Shown: one piece after another, positions 43,628 through 53,100 of the stretch | Position numbering within the stretch: position 1 is the stretch's first letter | Layout of the letters: each line of letters begins with the position of its first letter | Assembly (NCBI GenBank): GCA_029239355.1 | Contig: JAQZAZ010000002.1 | Coordinates: 62,001 to 126,000 of the forward strand | Reading direction: 5' to 3' | From: Sphingobacterium sp. | Lineage (GTDB): Bacteria > Bacteroidota > Bacteroidia > Sphingobacteriales > Sphingobacteriaceae | DNA length: 64,000 bases | Position numbers and translations under genes: made by a program | The notes under the pieces: model-generated | Told to the model about the DNA's origin: nothing | What the model saw: the letters and a program-made list of their open reading frames with translations, nothing else | Databases searched by the model: none

Positions 43628-46600
43628 TTAGAATGAGACATTTAAACCTGCCGTCCAGGTACGGCCCTGACCGATGGAATTCTTCTCGATACCAATCGAG
43701 GTGTTGGAATTTCCGTTCGAAGAAGACTCCGGATCAGTACCCGAATACCCAGTTATCAGGAAAAGATTCGACGCTTGACCATAAATACGGATGCTGGAAA
43801 GACCGATCGTATTAAACAGGCTACCACGGAACGTGTAGCCAAGTGTAAGCTGTTGCAACCGTAAAAAATCAGCTTTCTCGGCATTTTGGTCAATGGAAAA
43901 TCCGGCAGAACCATTAGATATCACATCGTTATAGACCAATCGCGGAACATCCGTCTGTTGCCCGGCCGTGGTCCATCGGTTGAGCACCTCGACTGAATTG
44001 TTGTAAAAACGCTGATCCAGCAGCGTACCCCTTGTACCATTCATTACCTTATTCCCGCCGGCAAAGGTGAAATTGACCGCGGCATCAAAGGATTTATAAC
44101 GGAAGGAATTATTAAAACCGCCATACCAGGTCGGCAATGCCGTCCCCAGCACCTGATAATCCGCCACCGTGATCGGGCTGGCAACGCGGCCGTCAAGATA
44201 AGTCCAATTACTCTGCCCTGAAGCTACGGCGGCACTATATTGTACCCGCTCACCATTTTTATTGATAAATACCCGCTGACCATTTTCGGGGTTTACCCCA
44301 TCGGTTACAGCACCATACAGACTGCCCACAGCATAGCCTACCCGAGTAATGTTGTTGGCTTCTGTTGTCGTATGTGTGTACCCGATGATATCCGCATTGC
44401 CTTCAGACAAGGATGTTACCTTATTTTTTACATGCGTGAAATTAAAGGACGAATTCCAGGTGAAATTTCCTTTTCGAAGGATGTCGCCACTGATGGCAAA
44501 CTCGATACCCCGATTATACATGCTGCCGACATTTTTGAGGATGCTATTACCCGGAATGCCTTTTGATGGCGACTGTGGCACATCCAGAATAAGGCCATTC
44601 ACATTGTTCCTAAAGTAATCGATATCCACATGCAGACGCTTCTGTGCGAGATCCAGGCTCAACCCAAAATTGGTCTGTTCGGAAGTCTCCCAGCCTAAGT
44701 CCGGATTACCTGCCTGGGAAATGCTCCATGTGGGCACCGTACCATAGAGCGATGAGCTATACAGGTTGAGCGATTCATAAGCCGAAAGATTTCCATTGCC
44801 GACCTTACCCCAGCTCCCGCGGAAGCGCAGGTCGCCCAGCAGGTTTGCCAGGCTGCCGTTCTTATAGAAATCTTCTTCAAAAACAGACCAGCCCAAGGAC
44901 AGCCCACCAAAATCACCGTACTTATTATTGGCACCCAAGGCCGAATTGCCATCTCTTCTAAAATTGGCGGTCAGGAAATAGCGTTTGCCATAATTGTAGG
45001 TGGCGCGCACAAATGTAGAACGGTAGAAACGTTCGGAAATACTTCCTCCGGCCCCGGAAAGCGTAGTCCAATTGCCCTGAAAATTTTCAAAAAACGGGTC
45101 CGATGCATTATTTTGCGATGCATTCCAGCTATCGTTGTGATATTTTTGGATATCGTAGCCCAACAAAAGAGATAGCGCGTGCTTTTCAGACAGCACTTGA
45201 TCATAACTCAAGCTATTGGTAAAGTTCCAATTGTTGCGCAGGCTGCTCACATTATTTACCGATCCACCATTCGTATATCCCGATGAGCCCAGATTAGGGC
45301 TCAGGTACGTCTTGGTGGTCGACAGATTGCGGTCAACAGCATAAGTGGTTGTGAATTTTAAGTTTTTCAGCAAGTTGAGCGAAGCATGCACATTGCCCAG
45401 GATATGGTCATTCCCCGTGGTATATTTACTATAGGCAAAAAGCGCTTCGGGATTGTATAATGTATTGGTAAATAAGTTGGCTCCCGGCCCCAGTAAGCCC
45501 GTACTACTTAAATTGTAGGTACCATCATCCTTATAGGCCGAAACATTAGGCGGTAATACAAGTGCCAGCCGTGCGCCACCGATCAACAGCAGCTGGCTGC
45601 TAGGCAGTGAACCCGAATTTTTAGCATCATTGAAAGTGTTGTTGTAGGTCAGGTTACTCCCCACAGAAAACCAATCGTTTACCTTATGTTCGATATTAAA
45701 GCGCAGACCTTTGCGGTCAAAGCTATTTTTTGCAAAAAAACCTTCCTGATCCGAATAATTTCCTGAAAAATAGTACTGCGTATTTGCATTGGCCCCGCTC
45801 ACTGAGAGACTATGGTTGTGGCTATATCCCGTGTTATAGACATGATCGTACCAGCTGGTTTCCACCAGATTGCCATTTGCATCGTACTGCGGAAAGAAAA
45901 GTTCACTGGCCACCTTGTCGTTATTTGCATTGCCCGACAAAATCTTGTTGTTCAGTACAGCTTCATTTTTGATCGCTATATACTGGCTGGCATGCAATAA
46001 TTTGGGCAATCGTGCTGCTGTCACGGCCGATCCCCATACGTCATAGCTGACTTTTGCACGTCCCTGTTTTCCTTTTTTGGTTGTCACGATCAGCACACCT
46101 GCTGCAGCCCTCGAACCATAGATGGAAGTCGAAGCCGCATCTTTTAAGACATCAATGGATTCGATATCTGACGGATTGATATCAGCGAGCGGGTTGTTGG
46201 CCACATTGGACGAGCCGATATTGCCGGTATTTACGGGAATACCGTCTATGACAATCAAAGGGTATGAACTGAGGGATATCGAATTGAGTCCCCGCACCCG
46301 TATGACCGGAGGATTATTGAGCAGGCCATTCGGCAGATAAATGCTTACTCCTGCAGCCTTGCCGGCCAGAGCCTGGTCAAAACTTTGTACCGGAACATCT
46401 TTGATTGCATCAGCAGCGATACTGGCAGCCGCACCTGTGAAATCTTTGCGTTTCTGTGTACCATAGCCCACGACGACAACTTCTTCCAGTGCCCGGTCCT
46501 CCCGGACCAGACGCACGGTGTCCCCCTGCTCCTGGATCAGTGCTATTTGCTCTTTATAACCGACGGACGATACGACGACGCGTGCCGGTAGCTTTTGCCC

Positions 46601-46834
46601 GGTCACGAAAGCAAAGTTGCCCTTTCTGTCTGTCGTCACTGCATGCGTAACACCATAGAGCTTGACCGTGGCACCTTCAATTGCTTGTCCATTCTCGGCA
46701 TCAATAACCAGTCCTCTGAAGGAGGCATTTATAATGGTTTTTGGGGAATCCTGTGCATACGTGGAAAATGGCATTTCGGCCAGACCTGCCAATAATAGAT
46801 AGGCAGAATAATGCAGTATTCTTCTCTTTTTCAT
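43628..46834 (-). CDS. SusC/RagA-type TonB-linked outer-membrane receptor (leader-C operon)
   Basis: The protein has 1068 aa with a signal peptide ending near PFSTYAQD. A carboxypeptidase-regulatory-like domain (GLVIDAENGQAIEGATVKLY) with the subfamily pattern GVTHAVTTD--G-FAFVTGQKLP precedes the SusC box EEVVVVGYGTQKRKDFTGAA, the plug (VLKDAASTSIYGSRAAAGVL) and a barrel ending RTWTAGLNVSF. It is the first structural gene of the operon SusC-SusD-thioredoxin/M14-S9. The peptidases make peptides the likely ligand. Its 275-nt leader has the shared operator, hairpin and Cys-ending leader ORF. Confidence 0.96.
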   Translation of the reverse strand: MKKRRILHYSAYLLLAGLAEMPFSTYAQDSPKTIINASFRGLVIDAENGQAIEGATVKLYGVTHAVTTDRKGNFAFVTGQKLPARVVVSSVGYKEQIALIQEQGDTVRLVREDRALEEVVVVGYGTQKRKDFTGAAASIAADAIKDVPVQSFDQALAGKAAGVSIYLPNGLLNNPPVIRVRGLNSISLSSYPLIVIDGIPVNTGNIGSSNVANNPLADINPSDIESIDVLKDAASTSIYGSRAAAGVLIVTTKKGKQGRAKVSYDVWGSAVTAARLPKLLHASQYIAIKNEAVLNNKILSGNANNDKVASELFFPQYDANGNLVETSWYDHVYNTGYSHNHSLSVSGANANTQYYFSGNYSDQEGFFAKNSFDRKGLRFNIEHKVNDWFSVGSNLTYNNTFNDAKNSGSLPSSQLLLIGGARLALVLPPNVSAYKDDGTYNLSSTGLLGPGANLFTNTLYNPEALFAYSKYTTGNDHILGNVHASLNLLKNLKFTTTYAVDRNLSTTKTYLSPNLGSSGYTNGGSVNNVSSLRNNWNFTNSLSYDQVLSEKHALSLLLGYDIQKYHNDSWNASQNNASDPFFENFQGNWTTLSGAGGSISERFYRSTFVRATYNYGKRYFLTANFRRDGNSALGANNKYGDFGGLSLGWSVFEEDFYKNGSLANLLGDLRFRGSWGKVGNGNLSAYESLNLYSSSLYGTVPTWSISQAGNPDLGWETSEQTNFGLSLDLAQKRLHVDIDYFRNNVNGLILDVPQSPSKGIPGNSILKNVGSMYNRGIEFAISGDILRKGNFTWNSSFNFTHVKNKVTSLSEGNADIIGYTHTTTEANNITRVGYAVGSLYGAVTDGVNPENGQRVFINKNGERVQYSAAVASGQSNWTYLDGRVASPITVADYQVLGTALPTWYGGFNNSFRYKSFDAAVNFTFAGGNKVMNGTRGTLLDQRFYNNSVEVLNRWTTAGQQTDVPRLVYNDVISNGSAGFSIDQNAEKADFLRLQQLTLGYTFRGSLFNTIGLSSIRIYGQASNLFLITGYSGTDPESSSNGNSNTSIGIEKNSIGQGRTWTAGLNVSF

Positions 46835-46870
46835 AGGTGGAATAAATTAATTTAAAAAAATAGATGTGCG

Positions 46871-46921
46871 GGCCATAAACATGTTTATAGCCGAAGACAG
46901 AAGCAATAAATAGCTTATCGC
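46871..46921 (-). promoter_or_regulatory. Two hairpins between leader-peptide stop and SusC start (leader C)
   Basis: The first hairpin, GCGATAA/TTATTGC (46903-46921), begins about 31 nt after the leader stop at 46953. The second, GGCTATAA/TTATGGCC around ACAT/GT (46871-46892), lies 37 nt before the SusC ATG and is followed by a U-rich run on the minus strand (CTATTTTTTT). The second takes the place held by the GGCGTTGGC-loop hairpin in leaders A and B and could act as an intrinsic terminator. Confidence 0.45.
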
Positions 46922-46952
46922 TCTTGTTGTTTGGAAAATTGGAGAAAAAGTA

Positions 46953-47048
46953 CTAGCAACACATTCGTCGCGCAGAGAACGCTCCATGTGTATCTGGGAA
47001 AAGTTGTTTACTTACGTTGAAGGGATGGTTTAGAAAATGCTGTTCCAT
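46953..47048 (-). CDS. Leader peptide C ending R-R-M-C-C-stop (31 aa)
   Basis: This short ORF starts at ATG 47048 and stops at TAG 46953-46955, inside the leader of the SusC gene at 43628-46834. It begins MEQHFLNHPFNVSK and ends FSARRMCC-stop, with the block CGAATGTGTTGCT shared with leaders A and B. The stop codon differs (TAG against TGA) while the coding part of the block is kept, which favours selection on the peptide codons. The body has no other Cys. A role as a cysteine-reading attenuation peptide is inferred. Confidence 0.6.
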   Translation of the reverse strand: MEQHFLNHPFNVSKQLFPDTHGAFSARRMCC

Positions 47049-47074
47049 TTTTACTTTGTTTAGATAATGATTAG

Positions 47075-47104
47075 ATCGTCGCCAACGCCAATTGAAACTA
47101 CGAT
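47075..47104 (-). promoter_or_regulatory. Conserved GGCGTTGGC-loop hairpin, 5'-end copy (leader C)
   Basis: The stem ATCGT/ACGAT encloses AGTTTCAATTGGCGTTGGCG. It begins about 4 nt after the -7 box at 47109-47116, so it would be the first structure of the transcript, as at 19058-19088 in leader B. Confidence 0.6.
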
Positions 47105-47108
47105 AATA

Positions 47109-47152
47109 CAAATGTAAGAATAAAAACAAATAATGTATACTAATTTAGTAGA
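47109..47152 (-). promoter_or_regulatory. Promoter and 17-bp operator of leader C
   Basis: The -7 box TACATTTG (47109-47116, minus strand) fits TAnnTTTG exactly. The palindrome TCTACTAAATTAGTATA (47136-47152, minus strand; 7 of 8 half-site positions symmetric) lies 19 nt upstream over the -33 position. The distance to the SusC ATG is 275 nt. The remainder of 47153-47446 holds a short 6-2-6 inverted repeat (GTTCGA-AA-TCGAAC, 47265-47278) and no gene I can support. Confidence 0.6.
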
Positions 47153-47446
47153 TTTTTTTACTGCCATAGCCATTATACCGTAGCAGTCTGAAATTCGACT
47201 AACAGCACAGGTTTTGAGCCTAAAAAAGTGGTATCGAAGATATGGCCGCAAACGAACATATAGCGTTCGAAATCGAACAGGGCAACCACAGAAACAACTA
47301 CACAAATAATTATATATCAATAATTTACATTTAAGGCATTTCGTTTGATCCGCTATAAAAGTATACAGCAAAACTGGATTAATTTAGCTCAAGAATTAGT
47401 CAAGGCTTGCATGAGCAATACATTAAAGGACAAAGCATTTCCGATC

Positions 47447-48088
47447 ATGAAGAATTTAAAGCAAATACGAAACGAGAAAAGATTATCCCAACAGGAACTG
47501 GCAAATCTCTCTGGCATTTCCCTCCGGACCATCCAACGGATGGAGAAAGGTGAATCTAAGGGAAGCCCGTATGTCATAAGATCCCTCTGCCAGACGCTTG
47601 ATGTGGATCCCCAAGTTATCTATATTGAAACAGATATTGTGCATGAAAAGGGGCCTGATCAGCTCCTGGGAACAGCAGATATTGAATCAATCAGCAGCAT
47701 TGAAACAGACCGCGACAATGCCGCAAACATTAAATACATTAATTTCAGTTCGCTTATCGTCCTGTTAATCCCTTTTGCCAACCTGCTATCTGTACCAATC
47801 TTTTATTTTCTGTTCAAAAAGAGACTGATCGATAAAAACCAAAAAATCACAGTTTTAAAAATCCTCAGTTTCCAAATCATATGGTCAACAGCGACAATGC
47901 TGTTCATGATATCGACACCGCTTTTCACCTTTTGGCTTCCGGATATTCCTACATCCATCCACGATATTCCACTATTTGTGTGGGTATACTGGCTTATGCT
48001 TTTTGTTCATGTGGTTACGACATTAACGATCGCGGGCAGCCTAAACAAAACCGATCATCCAATCCAATTTATACCCAATGTACTCTAA
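47447..48088 (+). CDS. XRE-family regulator with C-terminal membrane domain
   Basis: I start it at ATG 47447 (MKNLKQIRNEKRLSQQELAN), giving 213 aa. ATG 47411 and a TTG at 47345 are in frame but only add residues before the helix-turn-helix. The DNA-binding domain (residues 3-60) includes LSGISLRTIQRMEKGESKGS. The C-terminal 100 residues contain three or four hydrophobic helices (LIVLLIPFANLLSVPIFYFL). Membrane-tied XRE regulators of this type are common in Bacteroidota; the signal is unknown. It overlaps the frame of the serine hydrolase gene only if the latter's far-upstream start is used. Confidence 0.8.
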   Translation: MKNLKQIRNEKRLSQQELANLSGISLRTIQRMEKGESKGSPYVIRSLCQTLDVDPQVIYIETDIVHEKGPDQLLGTADIESISSIETDRDNAANIKYINFSSLIVLLIPFANLLSVPIFYFLFKKRLIDKNQKITVLKILSFQIIWSTATMLFMISTPLFTFWLPDIPTSIHDIPLFVWVYWLMLFVHVVTTLTIAGSLNKTDHPIQFIPNVL

Positions 48089-48176
48089 TACTGTAATTGA
48101 CATACAAAATGGCGTAAAAATGGCGCAACCATTGACGCGATATCACAGGTCCAAACACAATATATTTGATAAAAAA

Positions 48177-49574
48177 ATGTCAATGAAAAAGTTACTGTTT
48201 AATATCGTTCTCCTGATGTCGGTCGTGACCCAACCGACGTTTGCACAGCATGGCATAAACGATTCCATCCGTAATCAGTTGGAGATTGGAATCAAGGGGT
48301 TCAAAGCGCGCTATCACTCCCCTAGTGTTGTATTGGCAATAGTCCATCGGGATTCGATTATTTTTTCCGGTTCGGACGGTTTTATAGATTTGGATCAGAA
48401 AATTCCAGCAACGATCGATTCTAAATATCAGATTCAATCCGTTACCAAGCTGTTTACGGCCACCATGTTCATGCAGCTATGGCAGAAAAAGTTGCTAACC
48501 CTGGAGGACGATGTCCGAAAATATGTTCCTGAATTTACAGGATTAACCCTTAAAGGGCGTGCAGAAGCAACTTCCCTATTAGAATTGGCTACCCATACTT
48601 CAGGTCTCCCAAGGAACTCTCCTTCAGAATTTGAATTATTCAAAGATGCGGAGATGCTAACACTTAAAAATCGGGAAGTAAAATCCTTACATTCATCCCA
48701 TCAAAGTACTTTTTTAAATGCACTTGGAATGATCAGGAAGGAATATCCAAACTTTGAATACCTTCCTATAGATCAAAGGCATTATTCTAATATAGGATAT
48801 GGTTTATTAGGATTGGCACTCGAACGGGTAGCAAAAACGAGCTACGCAAACTACATACAATCGACGATTTGTCACAACTTGGGACTGGACAATACAGGGG
48901 TAGGAACTGTAAGCAACGAAGAAAATAGGATTGCGCAGGGTTATCGGTATCTAAATGATCAAAAGGACTTTGTAAAAACACCAGATTATTACGCCAATGC
49001 CATGACACCGGCCTCAGGGATGTATTCAACGGCAAGAGATTTAGCAAAATTTATTAGCGCACAGTTTAGTGATAAAAATGTCTTACTTTCTGAAAAATCC
49101 ATTCGAATGATGCAGTCGCTAGGCATCGGTTGGCAGCGAAATTATCCCTATCTACGACATGAGGGTGCTATGCTAGGCTTTCGTTGCGAAATCGTTATCC
49201 ACCCGAGGCTCGAAGTGGGATGGGTCATCCTAACAAATACAACAGATTTCGAATTTAATAGATTTGACCAATATATCTCCAGTTTGATTTTGCCTGCCTA
49301 TGCAGAAGCTCCAATAACGGATCAAGGACAATATGTCGGAAAATATTCACTTGTGGGAGGTACAGAATCTATTGACATATACCAAAAGGAAGGCAAATTA
49401 TATACTACTTATTTGGCCGATTCCTTCCCCAATACTACGCTTATATTTTCGGGTAACCATACGATGACCTTGGAAGATCAGGCTGGCAAATCGGTGCGCT
49501 TTGAATTTATTCCCGATAAGAATGGAAAGATCTCCCTGTTAAATTTAAATCAGCTGATGTGGCAAAAAGACTGA
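48177..49574 (+). CDS. Secreted serine hydrolase of the class C beta-lactamase family
   Basis: I place the start at ATG 48177 (MSMKKLLFNIVLLM), giving 465 aa with a signal peptide ending near PTFAQH. The frame is open from 48078. The catalytic S-x-x-K is Ser88-V-T-Lys91 in IQSVTKLF, the Y-x-N motif is Tyr203-S-N205 in RHYSNIGYG, and RHEGAMLG takes the place of the K-T-G box. A C-terminal beta domain follows (ITDQGQYVGKYSLVGG). Such enzymes include D-aminopeptidases, esterases and carboxypeptidases; true beta-lactamase activity is not implied. Confidence 0.9.
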   Translation: MSMKKLLFNIVLLMSVVTQPTFAQHGINDSIRNQLEIGIKGFKARYHSPSVVLAIVHRDSIIFSGSDGFIDLDQKIPATIDSKYQIQSVTKLFTATMFMQLWQKKLLTLEDDVRKYVPEFTGLTLKGRAEATSLLELATHTSGLPRNSPSEFELFKDAEMLTLKNREVKSLHSSHQSTFLNALGMIRKEYPNFEYLPIDQRHYSNIGYGLLGLALERVAKTSYANYIQSTICHNLGLDNTGVGTVSNEENRIAQGYRYLNDQKDFVKTPDYYANAMTPASGMYSTARDLAKFISAQFSDKNVLLSEKSIRMMQSLGIGWQRNYPYLRHEGAMLGFRCEIVIHPRLEVGWVILTNTTDFEFNRFDQYISSLILPAYAEAPITDQGQYVGKYSLVGGTESIDIYQKEGKLYTTYLADSFPNTTLIFSGNHTMTLEDQAGKSVRFEFIPDKNGKISLLNLNQLMWQKD

Positions 49575-49632
49575 GCTATATCGTCACCTTTTTTTTAAAC
49601 GGTCTTATCGACATCTGCCTAATGTTCTGCAA

Positions 49633-49686
49633 CCCTATCCATGCACCTCGTTGTTTCTCGCAATAAGACGAGGTGCATGGATAGGG
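49633..49686. repeat. 19-bp perfect inverted repeat between convergent genes
   Basis: The arms CCCTATCCATGCACCTCGT and its exact complement are separated by a 16-nt loop. The structure lies between the ends of the serine hydrolase and the small minus-strand gene. It has no T-tract on either side, so it is not a typical intrinsic terminator, although it may still stop transcription or stabilise 3' ends. Confidence 0.7.
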
Positions 49687-49726
49687 ATAGCCGAAAGTTC
49701 TATTTCATCGGTGAACACAAATGTAT

Positions 49727-49963
49727 TTAAGCACTTTCAGTCGCTGACAAAAACGATGCGTTAAACCCTCTGATCGCGATAAGATTTAGGATAGTTGCCT
49801 CATCGCGTCTTTTGGATCTAAATGTGATCGTACATAGTTTATCCTGCAAATCTGCTGAAATGTATTTTAAATCTGCAATATGCCGATTTAGATAGTTTAT
49901 GATCTCGGTACGTTTGGCCAGCACCTGGGCCGAAACAGAAAAGGTAAGTAGGTAATATTTCAT
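49727..49963 (-). CDS. Small conserved-looking protein of unknown function
   Basis: The ORF encodes 78 aa (MKYYLLTFSVSAQVLAKRTE, and near the end ATILNLIAIRGFNASFLSAT). It has the alternation of strands and helices of a small ferredoxin-like fold. The reading frame is free of stops, begins with an ATG and has normal codon use, so it is probably real. I do not recognise the family. It stands alone, 140 nt from the M1/permease gene. Confidence 0.55.
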   Translation of the reverse strand: MKYYLLTFSVSAQVLAKRTEIINYLNRHIADLKYISADLQDKLCTITFRSKRRDEATILNLIAIRGFNASFLSATESA

Positions 49964-50107
49964 ATTCCACGGAGTTTTTGATCCATTACAAATTCCATAG
50001 CTGCAAGCTGATTTTTCCGACCACCTTAGACGAACTATTGATTTGAGCAGTAAATATAAAAACTTTTGACCAATAAATAAAAATAGTCAGGAGTAAAAAG
50101 TGCAAAT

Positions 50108-53100
50108 TTATTCAACATCCTTTAACAACTGTTCGATTTTACGGTATTGACCTTCATCATTGCATACAGCTCGGATCTCCTTGATCAGGTGCAGGCTCGT
50201 TGGCTTTTTCGGGTACTTGTTCTTGAGCAGAAAGGACTTTAAAGCCCTATTGAGCACTGCTTCCCCCAGGAGCTCAGCAATCTCTACAAAGACAAGGGCA
50301 CCTTTGGAATAGGCTGTAGGCGTATTTGTAGCACTAACTCTGTACAACGGTTGTGGCACATGCAATCCCTTTGCATCAGCGTAGATCTGCTCGTGCAGCT
50401 GCAACTGGCGCTGCAAGCCAGCTTTACCGTACATCTTTTTATATAGCATCATTTCAGTATACATCGCCAAAGACTCCGTCAGCATCAACTTACCTTCACG
50501 GTCATCCGGATCGATCTGGCTGTTGCCCCACCACAGATGGGATACTTCATGGCCAGCAATTTCGTTGATGACATCCTGTTGCCTATCGCCTTTCAGGTTG
50601 GCATGAAAGACCATATTTTCTGGCATAAATACCGCGGCTGGATAGGCTGTTCCGGCAAATCCTCTGGTGTATCCCGATATCTCGGCAAAGACCAATGTCT
50701 TAAAAGGGTATGGCCCGAATTGATCGATACAATAATCCAAACTTAACTCGGCATTTTTGAGCAGATGCTCCACATTCTCGCTGTGCCCTGGGTGATAATA
50801 GACTGCGATGGCGATACCGCGGTGGTAGCGGGCTTTAATCGCATAGGAAGCGCTCGATAGCGCAAAACGAAAAGGTATCTGCTGCGCGCTGAACTGGTAG
50901 AAATGCCTTCCCTGCTGCCGCCAGTCTTTGATCAGGTCGGCCGAGGCAACTACTGCCTGATCACCCTCTGTGGAAACCCGCATCTCTAGGTCTATAAAAT
51001 CATTTTTTTGAACATCCGGCCCTGCCAGCGGTTTTTCCTCCCGCCCCACACCCAATCCATATTGCTTTCGTAGGTCAGGATCTGCCAGTTCTAGGTCTCG
51101 TTGGTATCCAAGCTGCGGATAATATCTACTGATCCGCATGAAGGAGCCATCTGTCATGATCACATTAAACGGATCATTTGCATTCACGCCGTGCCAGGTG
51201 TACGCAAGCTCAAAGTCAAACAGCATGGTATCTCCGGGCGCCAATGGCTTGGGCAAAACCACCAATGGGCTACCAGCCTCGACCTGCACGGTATCGCTAG
51301 CGATCAGCAATGCCGACCGCAGCAGTTTCAACTGCGGGTGAAAATGGAATAGCAGTTTGTCCATCACACCCCGCCCTTCATTTTTGAGCAAGTAACTGCC
51401 CTGGATCCGGTAACGCTGTTCGGAAGGATAAAGGGAGACACTTGTCGTCACCCGGACAATTCTGGGCAGCTCCATCTGATCGTATGGCCGATACAACTTT
51501 TCGTATGTAGCAGCTTGCAGATGCTGCGCCGTTGTGCTTTGAAGATGCTGTTCTTTTGAATAGATCAAAGCCACTATGATCGATCCAAGCAGGCAGCCGA
51601 CAGCGGTCGAAAATTTAGTCCAGCGTTTTTTTCTGAAACGCAGACCCGCTATGGCATAACAAAAGCCAGCCAGCCCCAGCCCCATTACTGTCCGCAGTAA
51701 GTAAGCTAACAGGTAAGCGCTGTAACCACTAAAATCAGAATAGCCATCTTCGTAGGGTAGAAAAAAGTGAAACAGCGGATTTGGCAGGATTTTTTTGACA
51801 ATGAAGGTTCCAAAAAAGAGAAAGAAAAGCAGGCTGATACCCAAAGCGGTAAACCTATTCGCAGTAATTGAATTGATAAAAAGTATACTTGTCGCGAATA
51901 AAACCAATGATAGCGTATTGAAGCCAAGCACACCTAGATAGGCTGCCCAGTCAAACTGTACATAGTGGTATGCAAACTGAAAAACAATTGCTTCCAGTAT
52001 GAGCAGCACCGTAAAAGAAAGTACCACCACCGTCAGGGACAGCCCATGTCCGATCCATTTGTTGCAACTATAATACGTTGTCACTTCCAGGTGGGAAAAT
52101 CCCGCAACCTTGGACCTCCAAAAAAGATCATTCGCCAGGTACAGGATAATCAGCATTCCCAGTAACTGAAAATTTTCAATAATCGTAGCGGACATAAGCC
52201 CAGAGGAAGCATATTTTTGCGGAATACGAATTCCCTTTTCGATTTCCGCATATAATTCCATCCCCACAAAAAACAGGAGGCTCAAGCCGATGCCGTAGCA
52301 GGCAACACCGCGCAGGAGATAGAATAAATCCATTTTAGCAAAGGAAAACGTTGCCTGTATACTTGATTTCCAATGGAGATCAGCAGCTATTTTTTTGTAT
52401 GGGGCCGATTGACCTTGCTGATCTCCCTGTAGCTGAGGTTGATTGGCCTTTCGGCCGCGACTCGCGGAAGCAAAGGCAAAGCGACAATAACATAACAGCA
52501 AGCACAGTACAGCAAGTCCCAGATAAAGCAGCCGATTGATTAGCAGAAAGCCCGAGAACGGCTGGACCTGCAAATTTTTGGCATTCACAGACCTTGCTTT
52601 CGTCTCATAAAAATAAGCTGAGATACCAAATGGATCCAGTAAGCTGGAAATCTTTTGCATACCGATCGATTGTGGCATACTTCCGCTCATAAAAGGTGAG
52701 CTGGAAAATAACAGCAGCAACATATAGACGATATACAGCGAAATTGCCCCTAGCAGCACCAGGAGCTTGCTCTTGGATAGATAGGATAAGGTAAAAAGCA
52801 AGCTACATACAAACAAGCTATTGAACACACCGAATACAAACAGTGGATTCAGGTAATATCCCCAAGAAAAAACGGGCTGCATATCCGCTCCGGTCCGCAG
52901 GTTCAGGCCGATGCCGAATCCCAGACATACGAGCACAAAACACAAAAAGCTCAGCAGAAAATGAGCGGCAAAATTTCCCATTAAGTACGATTTCTTTCGG
53001 ACAGGCGTCACAAACAGGATTTGGCCAAATCCAGATTCGGCATCGCTAAAGAGGATCTTTTGCGCAAAATAGCAGGCAAACAAAATAATCGACAAGCTGA

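Noticed and set aside
47265..47278. 6-2-6 inverted repeat upstream of the XRE gene
   Set aside because: It is short, single and not placed against a clear promoter, so it is only mentioned in passing.
47060..47371. 103-codon minus-strand ORF across the leader-C promoter
   Set aside because: It runs through the operator, -7 box and hairpin and has no family resemblance; it is most likely chance.
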